Below the pieces are notes generated by a model. It ran no database searches, was not told the origin of the DNA, and saw only the letters and a list, made by a program, of their open reading frames with translations. A stretch of 52,609 nt of DNA. Origin: Candidatus Scalindua rubra (GTDB lineage Bacteria > Planctomycetota > Brocadiia > Brocadiales > Scalinduaceae). The stretch is taken from contig MAYW01000011.1 in assembly GCA_001723765.1 (NCBI GenBank), positions 1 through 52,609 on the forward strand, in the 5' to 3' direction. This document shows positions 26,972-36,415 of this stretch, piece by piece; positions within the stretch are counted from its first letter, which is position 1; every line of letters starts with the position of its first letter. Both the position numbers and the translations under genes were made by a program.

Positions 26972-28267
26972 ATGAGAAAAATTCTTTTTGTAGATGATGA
27001 TCAAAAAGTAATTCAGGAGTTAAAGGGAATGTTGCATCCAATGCGTTACGAATGGGATATGGAGTTTGCCGGAAGTGGAAAAGATGCCTTGAAATCCATG
27101 GAAAAATCCTCATTTGACGTTGTTGTGTCTGATATGGATATGCCGGAAATTGATGGTGTAAAATTACTCGATATAGTTATGGAACGCTATCCTGCTACTG
27201 TTCGCATTATGCATTCTGAAAATTCGGATAGAGCAATGACAATGAGATCTGTTGAATGCACACATCAGTTTCTGATGAAACCGTGTGATGTAGAGATTAT
27301 GAAGTACACAATCGAACGTACATATAAACTTCAAAATTTATTGAGAAATGAAACGTTGGTAAAGACAGTTACAGGAATAAAAGATTTACCCTGTCTTCCA
27401 AAATTATACGGTTTGATTTTAAAAGAAATGCAGTCTCCTGAGGCATCTCTTAAAAAAGTGGGAGAAATTATTTCTCAAGACGTTTCAATGTCTACCAAAA
27501 TCTTAAAGCTTGTTAATTCGGCTTTTTTTGGTCTTCCTCAGAGAATTACTGATCCACAGCAAGCAACGGTTTATCTGGGGATAGAAACGTTGAAGGCGCT
27601 TGTACTTTCTATTCATGTATTTTCTTCATTTACAAAAAAAGCAGAATTTCTTGAATTTTCTTTAGAAGAAATGTGGAGGCACAATCTGATGGTAGGTAGG
27701 CTTGCCAGGGATATTGCTCGTGCTGAATTGGCTGAAAGAAATGTGGCTGAGGAGGCATTGATAGCTGGTATATTGCATGACATAGGAAAGTTGATTCTAT
27801 TGAAAGTTCCTGATCAATATAAAGAGGTGATGAACTTTATTGAAAAGACCGGTAGTGATTTTGTAGAGGCTGAATATGTTGTTATGAAGACTTCCCATGC
27901 AGAATTAGGGGCTTATCTGTTAGGGTTATGGGGGATTCCTGATAGTATAGTTGAAATAGTGGCTTTTCACCACGAACCGTCAAAGTTGATTGAGAACGTA
28001 TTTACAACTTTAAGCAATCATTCTGATAAGACTGTAGATAAAACAAAACCAACTGGTGGTATTTTAAAGTCACGATCAACCAAGAAATTCTTAAAAGGAC
28101 TTACTGCATTAACGGCTGTGCATGTGGCAAATGCGCTGGTAATGCAGAAGGATTGTACTCCCGATACCACTACTTTCCCATACGTTGACATGTTGTATTT
28201 GAGAACGCTTAATCTGGCAGATAAACTGCCTGAATGGGTAGAATGTTATAGCAATCTAATGCAATAA
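26972..28267 (+). CDS. Receiver-HDOD response regulator
   Basis: A 431-residue protein with an N-terminal receiver domain (acidic pocket VDDD at 7-10, phosphoacceptor D54 in VVSDMDMPEIDG, lysine in LMKPCD) and an HDOD domain from about residue 135 to 340 (CLPKLYGLILKEMQSP, LVNSAFFGLP, GILHDIGKL, FHHEP). HDOD proteins act in signal-output roles, often with chemosensory or two-component systems, and usually lack hydrolase activity. Here an HD pair in LHDIGK is kept, so catalysis cannot be excluded. It lies 29 bases before a histidine kinase gene, its likely partner. Confidence 0.9.
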   Translation: MRKILFVDDDQKVIQELKGMLHPMRYEWDMEFAGSGKDALKSMEKSSFDVVVSDMDMPEIDGVKLLDIVMERYPATVRIMHSENSDRAMTMRSVECTHQFLMKPCDVEIMKYTIERTYKLQNLLRNETLVKTVTGIKDLPCLPKLYGLILKEMQSPEASLKKVGEIISQDVSMSTKILKLVNSAFFGLPQRITDPQQATVYLGIETLKALVLSIHVFSSFTKKAEFLEFSLEEMWRHNLMVGRLARDIARAELAERNVAEEALIAGILHDIGKLILLKVPDQYKEVMNFIEKTGSDFVEAEYVVMKTSHAELGAYLLGLWGIPDSIVEIVAFHHEPSKLIENVFTTLSNHSDKTVDKTKPTGGILKSRSTKKFLKGLTALTAVHVANALVMQKDCTPDTTTFPYVDMLYLRTLNLADKLPEWVECYSNLMQ

Positions 28268-28296
28268 GAGATTTAATGTATAGGTAAAGCAAAATC

Positions 28297-30370
28297 ATGT
28301 ATAAAATTAGAGACAAAATACTTGTGATATTTCTTTCTGTAATAATTATGCCCATAATTATTATTAGTGCATTCTTTGCCTTGCATACGACAAAGTCTTT
28401 AAAGCAGGATAAGATAGAAAGTTTTCAGCAAATCACGAAAAACAAGGCAGAGAAGGCTGTTTATTTTATAAATTCTATAGAGAAAGATATCAGGTCTCTC
28501 AGTAATAATCCGTTTCTCTTAAATATGGTTGATGCTATAGCAAGAGAAGATACTGAGCAAATCAACCACTATAAATCCGAGGTAGAGGTATGGTTTAAGA
28601 CGATTTCTGAAGGGAGGGGTATTTACGACCAGATACGTTATATAGATGAATTTGGCCTTGAAATAGTGCGAGTAGATTTACTATACAGAGATTACGCTGA
28701 TATTGTCCCGCCTGAAGAGCTTCAAGGCAAGAGCCACAGATATTATTTCAAAGAGGCTGTAAAACTAAACGAGGGGGAGATTTATGTATCAAAACTTGAT
28801 TTAAACAGAGAACATGGTGAGATAGAAAGCCCCCATAAGCAAATATTAAGATATGCGGTGCCTGTCTTTGATAGGGAAAAGCAAAAAAGAGGTATTCTTG
28901 TGTTAAATGTTCTGGCGGATTTTCTGCTTAAGAATGTCTTAACACAAAATTTCATAAAGGGAGTTGATTCGTATTTATTGGATAAAGATGGTTTTTATCT
29001 ATTACATCCTGATGTATCAAAACTATGGGGAGGTCTAAGCGACCTTAATATAGGAGAAAATCTAAAAAATGACCTTCCGGAGGAAGTAGCATCTCTTATT
29101 TTGTCGGGAAATTCAGGAAACAAATTAATAAATAAAAATTTTTTCAATTTCATACCGATTCATTTTGCCCCTTCAGACGACGAGGGATATTGGATATTTG
29201 TGGAAAGTCTAGATAAGTCAATGGTTTATTATCCAATTTACACATTCTATAAGATACTTGGATTTTTAGTCTTGCTGATGATTGTGGGAGTTGTTGCGGC
29301 TACATTTATTATCTCTAAGAGATTGACAAGGCCATTAAATGAATTAGTCAAAGGCGCAACTGTAGTTGCCGAAGGGAATTTGGACTATCATATAAACGTT
29401 GAGTCAAGTGGTGAGATTGCATTTCTGGCTTTTTCGTTTAACAAAATGGTATACAAATTAGGAAAAGCAAGGAAACAGTTACAGAGATATGTGGATAATC
29501 TGGAGCAAAAGATCGAAGATCGAACAAAAGAACTTCAAGAAGGGAAAGAAAATATTGAAAAGATAAATAGTGAATTAGAGGATTTTATTTATATCGTCTC
29601 ACATGATTTGAAGGAGCCGTTGTTTGCAATCGAAGGTTATACGTCAAGATTATGCAAGGTCTATAAGGATGTGCTTGATGATAAAGGGAGGCAGTTTATA
29701 ACCAGGATTAAAGTAAATACAGAGAGGATGAATCAAAAGATACGTGAGGTTATGGAGGTATTAAAGGCTGGAAAGATTGAATATAATCTTCGAGATAACG
29801 ATAGCGGCGCTATAGTTAAGTATGTGGTAAATACGTTACAAAATAGGATATTAGAAAACAAAATTAAACTTTCAGTTCAGGATAATCTGCCAACTGTATT
29901 TTGCGATAGGGAGAGAATGAAGGATGTATTTTCAAATTTACTTACTAACGCAATCAAGTTCATAGGTAATGGCGATCTTTCTGTTTCCCTTACTAAATCC
30001 CCCATTAATCCCCCTTTGTCCCCCCCGCTGCTTTCTTGCGAAAGCAAGAAGCGGGGGGGAGTTAGGGGGATTAAGGGGGAATTAATGGAGATTAAGATTG
30101 GATGTGAAAAAAACGCAGATTACTATAAATTTTTTTTTCGAAGATACTGGTATTGGCATCCAGAAGGAATATCAGGATCAGGTTTTTAAGATGTTCAGGA
30201 GGCTTAACGATATAGAGGTAGAAGGGACAGGCGTTGGGCTGGCTATAGTTAAAAAGATTATTGAGCACCACAGAGGAAAAATCTGGATAGAAAGTCCTGT
30301 TTATGATGGAAGAGGTTCAAGATTTTGCTTTACAATACCCGTTATTAAAAAAGTAGATAGTAGAGAGTAG
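28297..30370 (+). pseudogene. Membrane histidine kinase with sensor domain, HAMP and in-frame repeat insert; frameshifted
   Basis: Order: membrane helix (about 8-30), extracytoplasmic dCache-like sensor (about 35-310), second helix (320-338), HAMP (340-392), coiled coil, HisKA with phosphoacceptor H436 (SHDLKEPLFAIEGY), and HATPase with N-box NLLTNAIKF (N551). Immediately after the N-box, residues about 567-597 are encoded by an AATCCCCC/GGGGGATT palindromic element, in frame. Family sequence (EIKIGCEKNADYYKFF) then resumes. At a T9 run (30130-30138) the frame is lost: the catalytic EDTGIGI and GTGVGLAIVKK boxes continue in another frame to 30370. With eight T the protein would be continuous. 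Sequencing error, slippage or real decay are all possible. A response regulator follows. Confidence 0.85.
29995..30087. repeat. Palindromic GGGGGATT element inside the kinase gene
   Basis: ATCCCCCATTAATCCCCC at the left and GGGGGATTAAGGGGGAAT at the right enclose a very stable hairpin of C7, GCTGCTTTCTTGC, a GAAA loop, GCAAGAAGC and G7. It encodes residues about 567-597 (PINPPLSPPLLSCESKKRGG) within the ATP-binding domain without breaking the frame. Confidence 0.85.
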
Positions 30371-30431
30371 GGAGTAGGATTATGTTAGCATCTTTAGTTG
30401 GCAGTGGGGGATAGCTCTCTCTACTATCTAC
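30353..30431. repeat. Inverted repeat GTAGATAGTAGAGAG
   Basis: Perfect 15-base arms at 30353-30367 and 30417-30431 span the end of the kinase frame and the gap before the response regulator. A related element with AGTAGAGAGTAGA arms is at 31021-31082. The kinase C-terminal residues VDSRE are therefore repeat-encoded. Confidence 0.7.
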
Positions 30432-30460
30432 TTTATACAGCAAAAGGAAGGGAGGATATT

Positions 30461-30916
30461 TTGAAAGAGATAAAGATTCTACTTATTGAAGATGATCCAG
30501 ACCATGCTGAGTTAATTATGGAAGTTCTCGTAGAAGGTGACATTAAAAAGGAGGTTGTCTTAGTACGAGATGGTCAGGACGCTATAGATTATTTTCAAGA
30601 ATCAATTATTAAATGGGATGGAGAAGTGCAATTAAAAATTAAACTTGTTATATTAGACCTTAATCTACCTAAAGTCGATGGGATGGATGTGCTTAAATTT
30701 CTAAAAAAGGATTCAAGGTATCGTTTAGTCCCCGTAATTATTTTGTCAACAAGTTCTGATAATAAAACTATTAGTGAGGCATATGAGAACGGAGCTGATG
30801 GTTATGTGGTAAAGCCAATTTCCTATGAAGAATTTGTTAAAAATTTAGAAATCATAAAAGAATACTGCAATGGGACCAGACCTCAGCATCCAATAACTTA
30901 TCTTAGAAGACTTTAA
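30461..30916 (+). CDS. Rcp1-like single-domain response regulator
   Basis: A 152-residue receiver of the type that partners membrane or phytochrome-like kinases: acidic pocket EDDPDH near residues 9-14, phosphoacceptor in VILDLNLPKVDG, and lysine in GYVVKPISY, with the extended loop (IIKWDGEVQLKIK) before the third strand that marks this family. The likely start is TTG at 30461 with GGAGG ten bases upstream. An ATG at 30398 lies in repeat sequence and is less likely. No output domain. The preceding kinase gene is its natural partner. Confidence 0.88.
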   Translation: MKEIKILLIEDDPDHAELIMEVLVEGDIKKEVVLVRDGQDAIDYFQESIIKWDGEVQLKIKLVILDLNLPKVDGMDVLKFLKKDSRYRLVPVIILSTSSDNKTISEAYENGADGYVVKPISYEEFVKNLEIIKEYCNGTRPQHPITYLRRL

Positions 30917-31020
30917 TCTCCTAATAAAATTTTTTTGACCAATCCCTGTTCAAAACATACAGGGACAAGCTTTGGCAAAATATTTTTTGTGATATCCATA
31001 AATCTTCGTTCATTGTCGAT

Positions 31021-31082
31021 AGTAGAGAGTAGAAAGTAGAACGATTGAGAAAAAAATCTTTTATTTCTCTCTACTCTCTACT
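31021..31082. repeat. Inverted repeat AGTAGAGAGTAGA in a 687-base gap
   Basis: Arms at 31021-31036 and 31067-31082, one mismatch. The rest of the 30917-31603 gap holds a palindrome around CTGCCGTCGGGCAG (about 31511-31553), and a minus-strand stretch at about 31150-31230 that reads REEISRMSSDRMSAAAISQC, probably a small gene remnant of unknown type. The leader before 31604 (GGAGCGAACTAATTTATA) belongs to the CTAATTTAT family. Confidence 0.55.
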
Positions 31083-31603
31083 TGTTACTTCTCTGCCTTT
31101 TTAGTTCCGACTTGTTCGGGTTAGGTCTTTGTTACTGTTGCCTCTTTTTTCAAGCCTTAAAATACACTGACTAATAGCCGCTGCACTCATTCGGTCAGAT
31201 GACATTCGTGAGATTTCCTCCCGGCTTTCACCTCTTTAGATGATCCCTTCGACACTTTTAAGAAATCAGATTGAATTTATCTTTTAATTGGATATATTAT
31301 TGGATTTATGGTGTTAATGTGGTATCTTGACCATACGGATATTAGAGTAACAAAGCTCATTTGCTAAGAAGCAGTGAATAGAATGGAAAGGCAATGAGAA
31401 GTTGATTAAATCACAAATAATAAACAAATTATCAAAATCTGAATCACCAAAGCATTAATTTTATGTTTGTAATTTTTGTAGCGTGATTTTAATATTTATA
31501 ATTTGTGGTTTGCCTGCCTGTCCCCGTCTGCCGTCGGGCAGGGGCAGACAGGTATATTATAATTTTGAAATAGGGATTAGTGAACGGAGCGAACTAATTT
31601 ATA

Positions 31604-33541
31604 ATGAGTGTAAATCCTCTAAAAATATTAATTGTTGATGATGACGAGGGTCATCGATTTTTAATGAAAGAGTCACTTGAAGGACCTATCCATAATACAG
31701 ATATTGCGTTTTCCGGTACAGGTGAAGATTGTATATTTAAGCTGTCAAAAGAAACTTATGATGTGGTAATTATTGATTTTAATCTTTCCGATATGGATGG
31801 ATTAGAAGTATTAAGAGATATGAATTGTAAAGAATATAATATTCCCGTAATAATGGTAACGGCGTTTGGTGACGAGAGCATAGCAGTAGAGGCTATGAAG
31901 CTTGGTGTTTGTGAGTATGTTGTTAAATCTGAAGATTACTTAAGAAGATTATCCACAATTGTAATCAGAGTAGTACAGGAATACAAATTAAGGAAGGAAA
32001 AGAAAGGCGTTGAAGAAAAATTGAAGGAGTCTGAGCTAAGATATAAGGCGTTGATTAACAATATGATTGACGTGGTCTTTACGGCTGATAAGGATTTAAA
32101 CATTCTTTCAATTAATCTTGCCTGTGAAAGAGTATTTGAGTATCCAAAAGAATTTGCTCCGAAATTAAACCTGTATGATTTAATACATGAAGAAGATAAA
32201 GAAAAAATTGTTGATTGCTTTAAGGGGTCTTTTGCAAGTAAGAGAGAATTTATAGAAGGATATGAGTTTAGAATAAATACTGGAAGGGGTAATATAAAAG
32301 ACGTTCAAATGAATGCAAAAATGGATTATGCTAAAGATGGCGATGCAATGCGAATTGAAGGTGTTATAAGGGACGTTACAGACAGAAAAGAATTTGAGCA
32401 TAAATTATTCCAAATAGACAAATTAAATGCTTTAGGATTACAGTCAAGTGGTATAGCTCATGAATTCAATAATATATTGGGGATAATACTTGGATATTTA
32501 GATATTTTAAGGATGCAGCTTGGGGATACAAATGTACGGGTTTCAGATACGCTGAAAGTAATTGAAACGGCGGCAAGAGATGGTGCCATAATCGTAGATA
32601 AGGTTCAGCAATTCTCAAAGATTAGGAAAGAATATGAAGGGGTGGAACGTATAGACCTCATTAATGTTGTTAATGAGGCATTGGAATTTACCATGCCAAG
32701 GTGGAAAACTGAAGCGCAATCAAAAGGGGTTGAATATGAAATTGTCAAAAACAACTTGACCACTTCAAAGTATTTTGTCAAATGTAAACCTTCAGAAATA
32801 CGGGAGGTAATCGTAAACATTCTTAATAATAGTGTTGATGCAATACCGCATGGAGGTAGGATCGATTTGTCTGCACAGTCTGAAGATGATAGAGCGGTTA
32901 TTTCAATTTCAGACAATGGAATGGGAATGAGCGAAGAGGTTAAAGATAAAATTTTCGACCCGTTTTTCACTACAAAAGGTGTGAGGGGAACAGGATTGGG
33001 TATGAGTGTATCATATAGTGTAGTGACAAGGTATGGCGGTGAGATTGTGATTGATAGTTGCCTTGGTGAAGGTACCACAATACATATAAAATTGCCTTTG
33101 TGTTCTGAAGAGGTGACAAAAAGGAAGGTCGAAAAGGAGGTTGTTTCTGATTATAGAGCTAACATACTTGTGATAGAAGACGAAGAAGTAATCCTTGACA
33201 TGATGAAGGTTATACTTGAGGCAAGAGGTCACAATGTATTTATAGCAAAGGATTCAAGTGATGGTGTAAAGATGTATGAGAATAATCTATATGATATTGT
33301 TTTGTGCGACCTTGCAATGCCAAAGTTAAATGGTTGGAAGGTGGCCAGATTTATAAAAGAGTATGATGCTATTAGAAAAAAGTCAAAAACACCTGTCGTA
33401 TTGATCACGGGGTACGAATTAGATATGGAAAGTCTTGATTACAAAAAGGAAGGAGTTGATTATATCCTTAATAAACCTGTAGAATTTAAAAAATTGCATA
33501 GAATAATTAGCGACTATTCAACTGCAAATGTCAAAGAGTAA
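31604..33541 (+). CDS. Hybrid histidine kinase: receiver-PAS-kinase-receiver
   Basis: A 645-residue soluble protein. Order: receiver (1-125, phosphoacceptor D58 in VVIIDFNLSDMDG), coiled linker, PAS (about 143-262, ending GVIRDVTDRKEFE), HisKA with H286 (SGIAHEFNNILG), HATPase with N-box NILNNSVDA (406-414), ISDNGMGM, and GTGLGMSVSYSVV (462-474), and a C-terminal receiver (519-640, D569 in IVLCDLAMPKLNG). The HEFNN motif is typical of the HisKA subgroup that includes NtrB-like kinases. There are no membrane helices, so a cytoplasmic signal or a phosphorylated N-terminal receiver controls it. It is followed by 749 bases without genes. Confidence 0.92.
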   Translation: MSVNPLKILIVDDDEGHRFLMKESLEGPIHNTDIAFSGTGEDCIFKLSKETYDVVIIDFNLSDMDGLEVLRDMNCKEYNIPVIMVTAFGDESIAVEAMKLGVCEYVVKSEDYLRRLSTIVIRVVQEYKLRKEKKGVEEKLKESELRYKALINNMIDVVFTADKDLNILSINLACERVFEYPKEFAPKLNLYDLIHEEDKEKIVDCFKGSFASKREFIEGYEFRINTGRGNIKDVQMNAKMDYAKDGDAMRIEGVIRDVTDRKEFEHKLFQIDKLNALGLQSSGIAHEFNNILGIILGYLDILRMQLGDTNVRVSDTLKVIETAARDGAIIVDKVQQFSKIRKEYEGVERIDLINVVNEALEFTMPRWKTEAQSKGVEYEIVKNNLTTSKYFVKCKPSEIREVIVNILNNSVDAIPHGGRIDLSAQSEDDRAVISISDNGMGMSEEVKDKIFDPFFTTKGVRGTGLGMSVSYSVVTRYGGEIVIDSCLGEGTTIHIKLPLCSEEVTKRKVEKEVVSDYRANILVIEDEEVILDMMKVILEARGHNVFIAKDSSDGVKMYENNLYDIVLCDLAMPKLNGWKVARFIKEYDAIRKKSKTPVVLITGYELDMESLDYKKEGVDYILNKPVEFKKLHRIISDYSTANVKE

Positions 33542-33682
33542 AATGTCAAAATGGGGTCAGGCCATGAACGTTACTACTGGGAGCATAGCGCAGCAAAGCC
33601 GCAACCAAAGTGCCTAAAGTGATCTAAAGTTTAAAGTGAGCTAACGTTAGGAAACAGGAATATACATGTTATCAAGTCTAAG

Positions 33683-33739
33683 GGTGGATTAAGCCCTGTG
33701 GAGTAGAGCTACTATATTACTCCACAGGGCGAATCCACC
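33683..33739. repeat. CCCTGTGGAGTA...TACTCCACAGGG palindrome, copy 1
   Basis: GGTGGATT outer arms enclose CCCTGTGGAGTAGAGC and TACTCCACAGGG. Other copies lie at 46924-46959 and 51960-52014, with a degenerate one near 42309-42361. Elsewhere in the 33542-34290 gap are a TGTCATTCTGAGCGA...GAAGAATCT element (about 33840-33878) and a CTTTTTC/GAAAAA element at about 34090-34150. Confidence 0.75.
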
Positions 33740-34052
33740 AACAATCAAAATGTAGATAACATTTAAACCTGTAATACCTTAGCGACTACCGAATCAAAAA
33801 ACTTTGCTAAAAAAACTGAACGAAACGGAGCCCTTCGCCTGTCATTCTGAGCGACCGGAGGGAGCGAAGAATCTAATTGTACATCTCAGGGGAAATTACG
33901 CTTCAATATTTCCCTCTTAACCGGTTAATTCCTTCCTGTATCCGGAAGCGCCATACATGGAATTTATTCTTATGTTTGGTGTAAGTGTCATAAAGTATAA
34001 TATGGCCGTGGCATAGTAAATATTATAATTATGAATAAATATATGATTTGTA

Positions 34053-34069
34053 TGGTACTTTTTTTGCAA
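34053..34069 (+). promoter_or_regulatory. Sigma-54-like promoter
   Basis: TGGTACTTTTTTTGCAA has GG and GC separated by exactly 10 bases and matches TGGYAC-N5-TTGCA well. It lies about 220 bases upstream of the unrecognised gene at 34291. Experimental support is absent, and an A/T-rich setting makes chance matches possible. Confidence 0.45.
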
Positions 34070-34235
34070 ACTAATTTAACGTCCGATTAGGTTTAAGGAA
34101 ACAGGTATCTTTTTCTTACGACTACGAAAAAAAAGCCTGTCCCCTTTAACCCAGCTTTGATATATCGGAAATCCCACAAGCTATTGAAATATTGTATTCA
34201 GAGAGACAATACACATTTAATACGGTGATTCTCAG

Positions 34236-34284
34236 TTTGCGTAGCAAAATGCAATAAATTTGCGACCAACGGGAGCTAATTTAT
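34236..34284. promoter_or_regulatory. Repeated hairpin leader, second copy
   Basis: Near copy of 4381-4429: GCAAAATGCAATAAATT, then GCGAC, then GGGAGCTAATTTAT. The GGGAG site lies in the loop between ATAAATTTGC and GCTAATTTAT-type arms, and the start codon is eight bases further down. Confidence 0.55.
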
Positions 34285-34290
34285 CCAACT

Positions 34291-35358
34291 ATGGATATTT
34301 CTGATATTAATAATTCTCAGATTTTTACGGAAACATTCGCAAAAGGTATTGCAAAATATAGCAGCCCAAACCATGTATCCTTCAATAATCCAGGGGCACA
34401 ACATTTCAATAAAATTCTATATAATGAATTGGATGGCATAAACATGACAAATGCTCAAAAGAGAAAGACAAGGATATTAAACCCCGTAATTAACAATACA
34501 AAACCGCTAAACAAGGTGAGAGCAAATTATTATCCTGAGGCGTTTTTTTCAAGTAAAAACGTGAATAAGCTTCCAAATTCTTCTGTCCTAAAACAATACA
34601 AGGCTTATAAAGAGGATCAGTTAATGTCAAACCCGGGCGGTGATGATTTCTTTTTAAATAAGGCGTCTAAGGTAATTGATAAATATTACGACCACAACAA
34701 ATTCTCAAAGAGGGTTGGTAAAGATTTGGCTGATGCGGGTAATAATCTTTTGAATGTAGTGAAGGATGTTGGAATTGGTGCAAAGATTAGATATGTGGAT
34801 AAGCATGGAAATATAAAGGAAGGCAGAAAAGTTGGACTTGCAAAAACAATCGCAAATTTCTTTAGAGATGTTGCAAGTGGATTAACTTTCGGTGCATATA
34901 GTCCAGAGGGGGAAGTGAAGCCACATGGTGGAATAGGTAGGATTAAACATTTATTTAAGAAAATCTTTAAGGATGCAATATTTGGGGATATTGTGATGGG
35001 AATTCCCGGAAGTGCAATTTATGTTGGAGAAGACGTAATGTTTGCGGGTCTGAATGCTATTGAAACCATACCAGATGCGACAATTGGCAACTTTAAGGCC
35101 GGCAGAAAAGCGACAACAGCGATTTTTGATAATACTCAAGTAGCTCTGGATTTTGTGACAGATGTACTACCCGGTGGTGAAGCATCAGAGAGGGCACGTT
35201 CCTTTAAATTGGCGAAAGGCATTAAGGGCTTGCCAATTATAAATAATTTTACGACACCCGAAAAAGAGAGTGACGAACAAGAATGGAGATACGTTAGAAA
35301 TACAAATTTCAGAAAAGTGATTGAGACGATTTCGTCTTTTATACCTATTAGAATATAA
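34291..35358 (+). CDS. Hypothetical protein, function not recognised
   Basis: A 355-residue protein I cannot assign. There is no signal peptide. The N-terminal third is Asn/Ser/Lys-rich and probably extended (SSPNHVSFNNPGAQHFNK). The middle has a basic helical stretch (GRIKHLFKKIFKDAIFGDI, about 213-231). The C-terminal half is made of small-residue amphipathic segments (IPGSAIYVGEDVMFAGLNAI, about 235-254; DFVTDVLPGGEASERA). No cysteine or obvious catalytic motif is seen. It stands alone between signalling genes, behind a sigma-54-like promoter and a repeated hairpin leader, and ends convergent to the chemotaxis cluster. A structural or secreted component co-regulated with motility is possible but is inference. 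Confidence 0.6.
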   Translation: MDISDINNSQIFTETFAKGIAKYSSPNHVSFNNPGAQHFNKILYNELDGINMTNAQKRKTRILNPVINNTKPLNKVRANYYPEAFFSSKNVNKLPNSSVLKQYKAYKEDQLMSNPGGDDFFLNKASKVIDKYYDHNKFSKRVGKDLADAGNNLLNVVKDVGIGAKIRYVDKHGNIKEGRKVGLAKTIANFFRDVASGLTFGAYSPEGEVKPHGGIGRIKHLFKKIFKDAIFGDIVMGIPGSAIYVGEDVMFAGLNAIETIPDATIGNFKAGRKATTAIFDNTQVALDFVTDVLPGGEASERARSFKLAKGIKGLPIINNFTTPEKESDEQEWRYVRNTNFRKVIETISSFIPIRI

Positions 35359-35384
35359 TTGAATGTATAGGAAATTCAATGCTA

Positions 35385-35655
35385 CCCCTATGTCATTCCC
35401 ATGAAAATGGGAATCTAGTTGTCCTTATAATGATAATTCAAGATTCCCGCTCAACAGATTGCGGGAATGACAGAGAAAGGTTAAGTTGTTTGGTTTTGTC
35501 ACAATAGCGACCTAACTCGATGAATTTCAAAGTTTAGATTCTTCGGTCGTTCCTTCCTCAGAATGACATGCTGAATGGTTCGATAAACTCACCATGCTGA
35601 GCTTGTCGAAGCAATGTCATTCTGAATGTAGCGAAGCAGAATGAAGAATCTAATT
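35385..35655. repeat. Dispersed repeat cluster between convergent genes
   Basis: Contains GTCATTCCCATGAAAATGGG, GATTCCCGCTC...GCGGGAATGACAG, GATTCTTCGGTCG, CTCACCATGCTGAGCTTG and TGTCATTCTGAATGTAGC...AGAATGAAGAATCTAA. All belong to the common interspersed family; nothing gene-specific is visible. Confidence 0.6.
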
Positions 35656-35661
35656 TAATGC

Positions 35662-36243
35662 TTACCTTTTTATCTTCACCCATTTATCAACCTTTTCTAA
35701 TAGTGTACTATCTTGAAAAGGTTTAATTATATAGTCATCAGCACCGGCTTTAAGCGCCTTGATTACGTCCTTTTTAGTATTTTTTATTGTGCAGAAAATC
35801 ACAGGAATGTTTAATTTCATATTCTTTTTTACTTCGTAGCATAAAGTATAACCACACATTCCTGGCAGGGTAATGTCTAGCAATATTAAGTCAAATTTCC
35901 TGACATTACTCCCTGCTTTATCCATTTTTCGTACCATATTTAAAGCCTCTACGCCATTCCCCGCATCAGTTATATTATAATTGTCGTTAAGATATTCCGT
36001 AATGATTGTACGGGCATCAAAATCATCCTCAACAAGGAGTATGTTAGGTAGGAATCTTTCACGAAGATATTGATTTTTTATTTTTAATGAGGCATTAGTG
36101 GCTCTAAGTGATGCTATTTCACTCTTCAAAACCTTTACCAGTGATATTTCATGGTCATTGTCACTGTTAACATCATCTATTTCTACTTCTTTTATGATTT
36201 CAACTTCGCTAGAGTATTGATTATCGTTTTCCATCAGGGTCAT
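35662..36243 (-). CDS. Receiver protein with N-terminal coiled coil
   Basis: A 193-residue protein. The first 65 residues are acidic and then form a likely coiled coil (LVKVLKSEIASLRATNASLK). The rest is a CheY-like receiver with LVEDD, phosphoacceptor in DLILLDITLPGMCG and lysine in YIIKPFQ. The start may be the first ATG or the ATG three codons later; neither has a clear ribosome binding site, and the upstream DNA is repeat sequence. It is the last gene of the minus-strand chemotaxis cluster, separated from cheB by a MITE-like element. Confidence 0.85.
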   Translation of the reverse strand: MTLMENDNQYSSEVEIIKEVEIDDVNSDNDHEISLVKVLKSEIASLRATNASLKIKNQYLRERFLPNILLVEDDFDARTIITEYLNDNYNITDAGNGVEALNMVRKMDKAGSNVRKFDLILLDITLPGMCGYTLCYEVKKNMKLNIPVIFCTIKNTKKDVIKALKAGADDYIIKPFQDSTLLEKVDKWVKIKR

Positions 36244-36252
36244 CAGGGGTCA

Positions 36253-36385
36253 ACAGGCTGTCCGAGAATAGGCAAAAAACCATTTTTTGTCATTCTGAAT
36301 TTATTTCAGAATCTTTAATTATCAGTACTTACAGAAGTATTAGATTCCGGATCAAGTCCGGAATGACAGTTCTCGGACAGCCTGT
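36253..36385. repeat. 133-base MITE-like element, termini ACAGGCTGTCCGAGAA
   Basis: Perfect 16-base inverted termini at 36253-36268 and 36370-36385 enclose GTCATTCTGAATTTATTTCAG and GATTCCGGATCAAGTCCGG palindromes. It separates cheB from the receiver gene. Confidence 0.75.
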
Positions 36386-36415
36386 CAAGATCTGATCCCT
36401 TTTTTCGTTTTGTTA

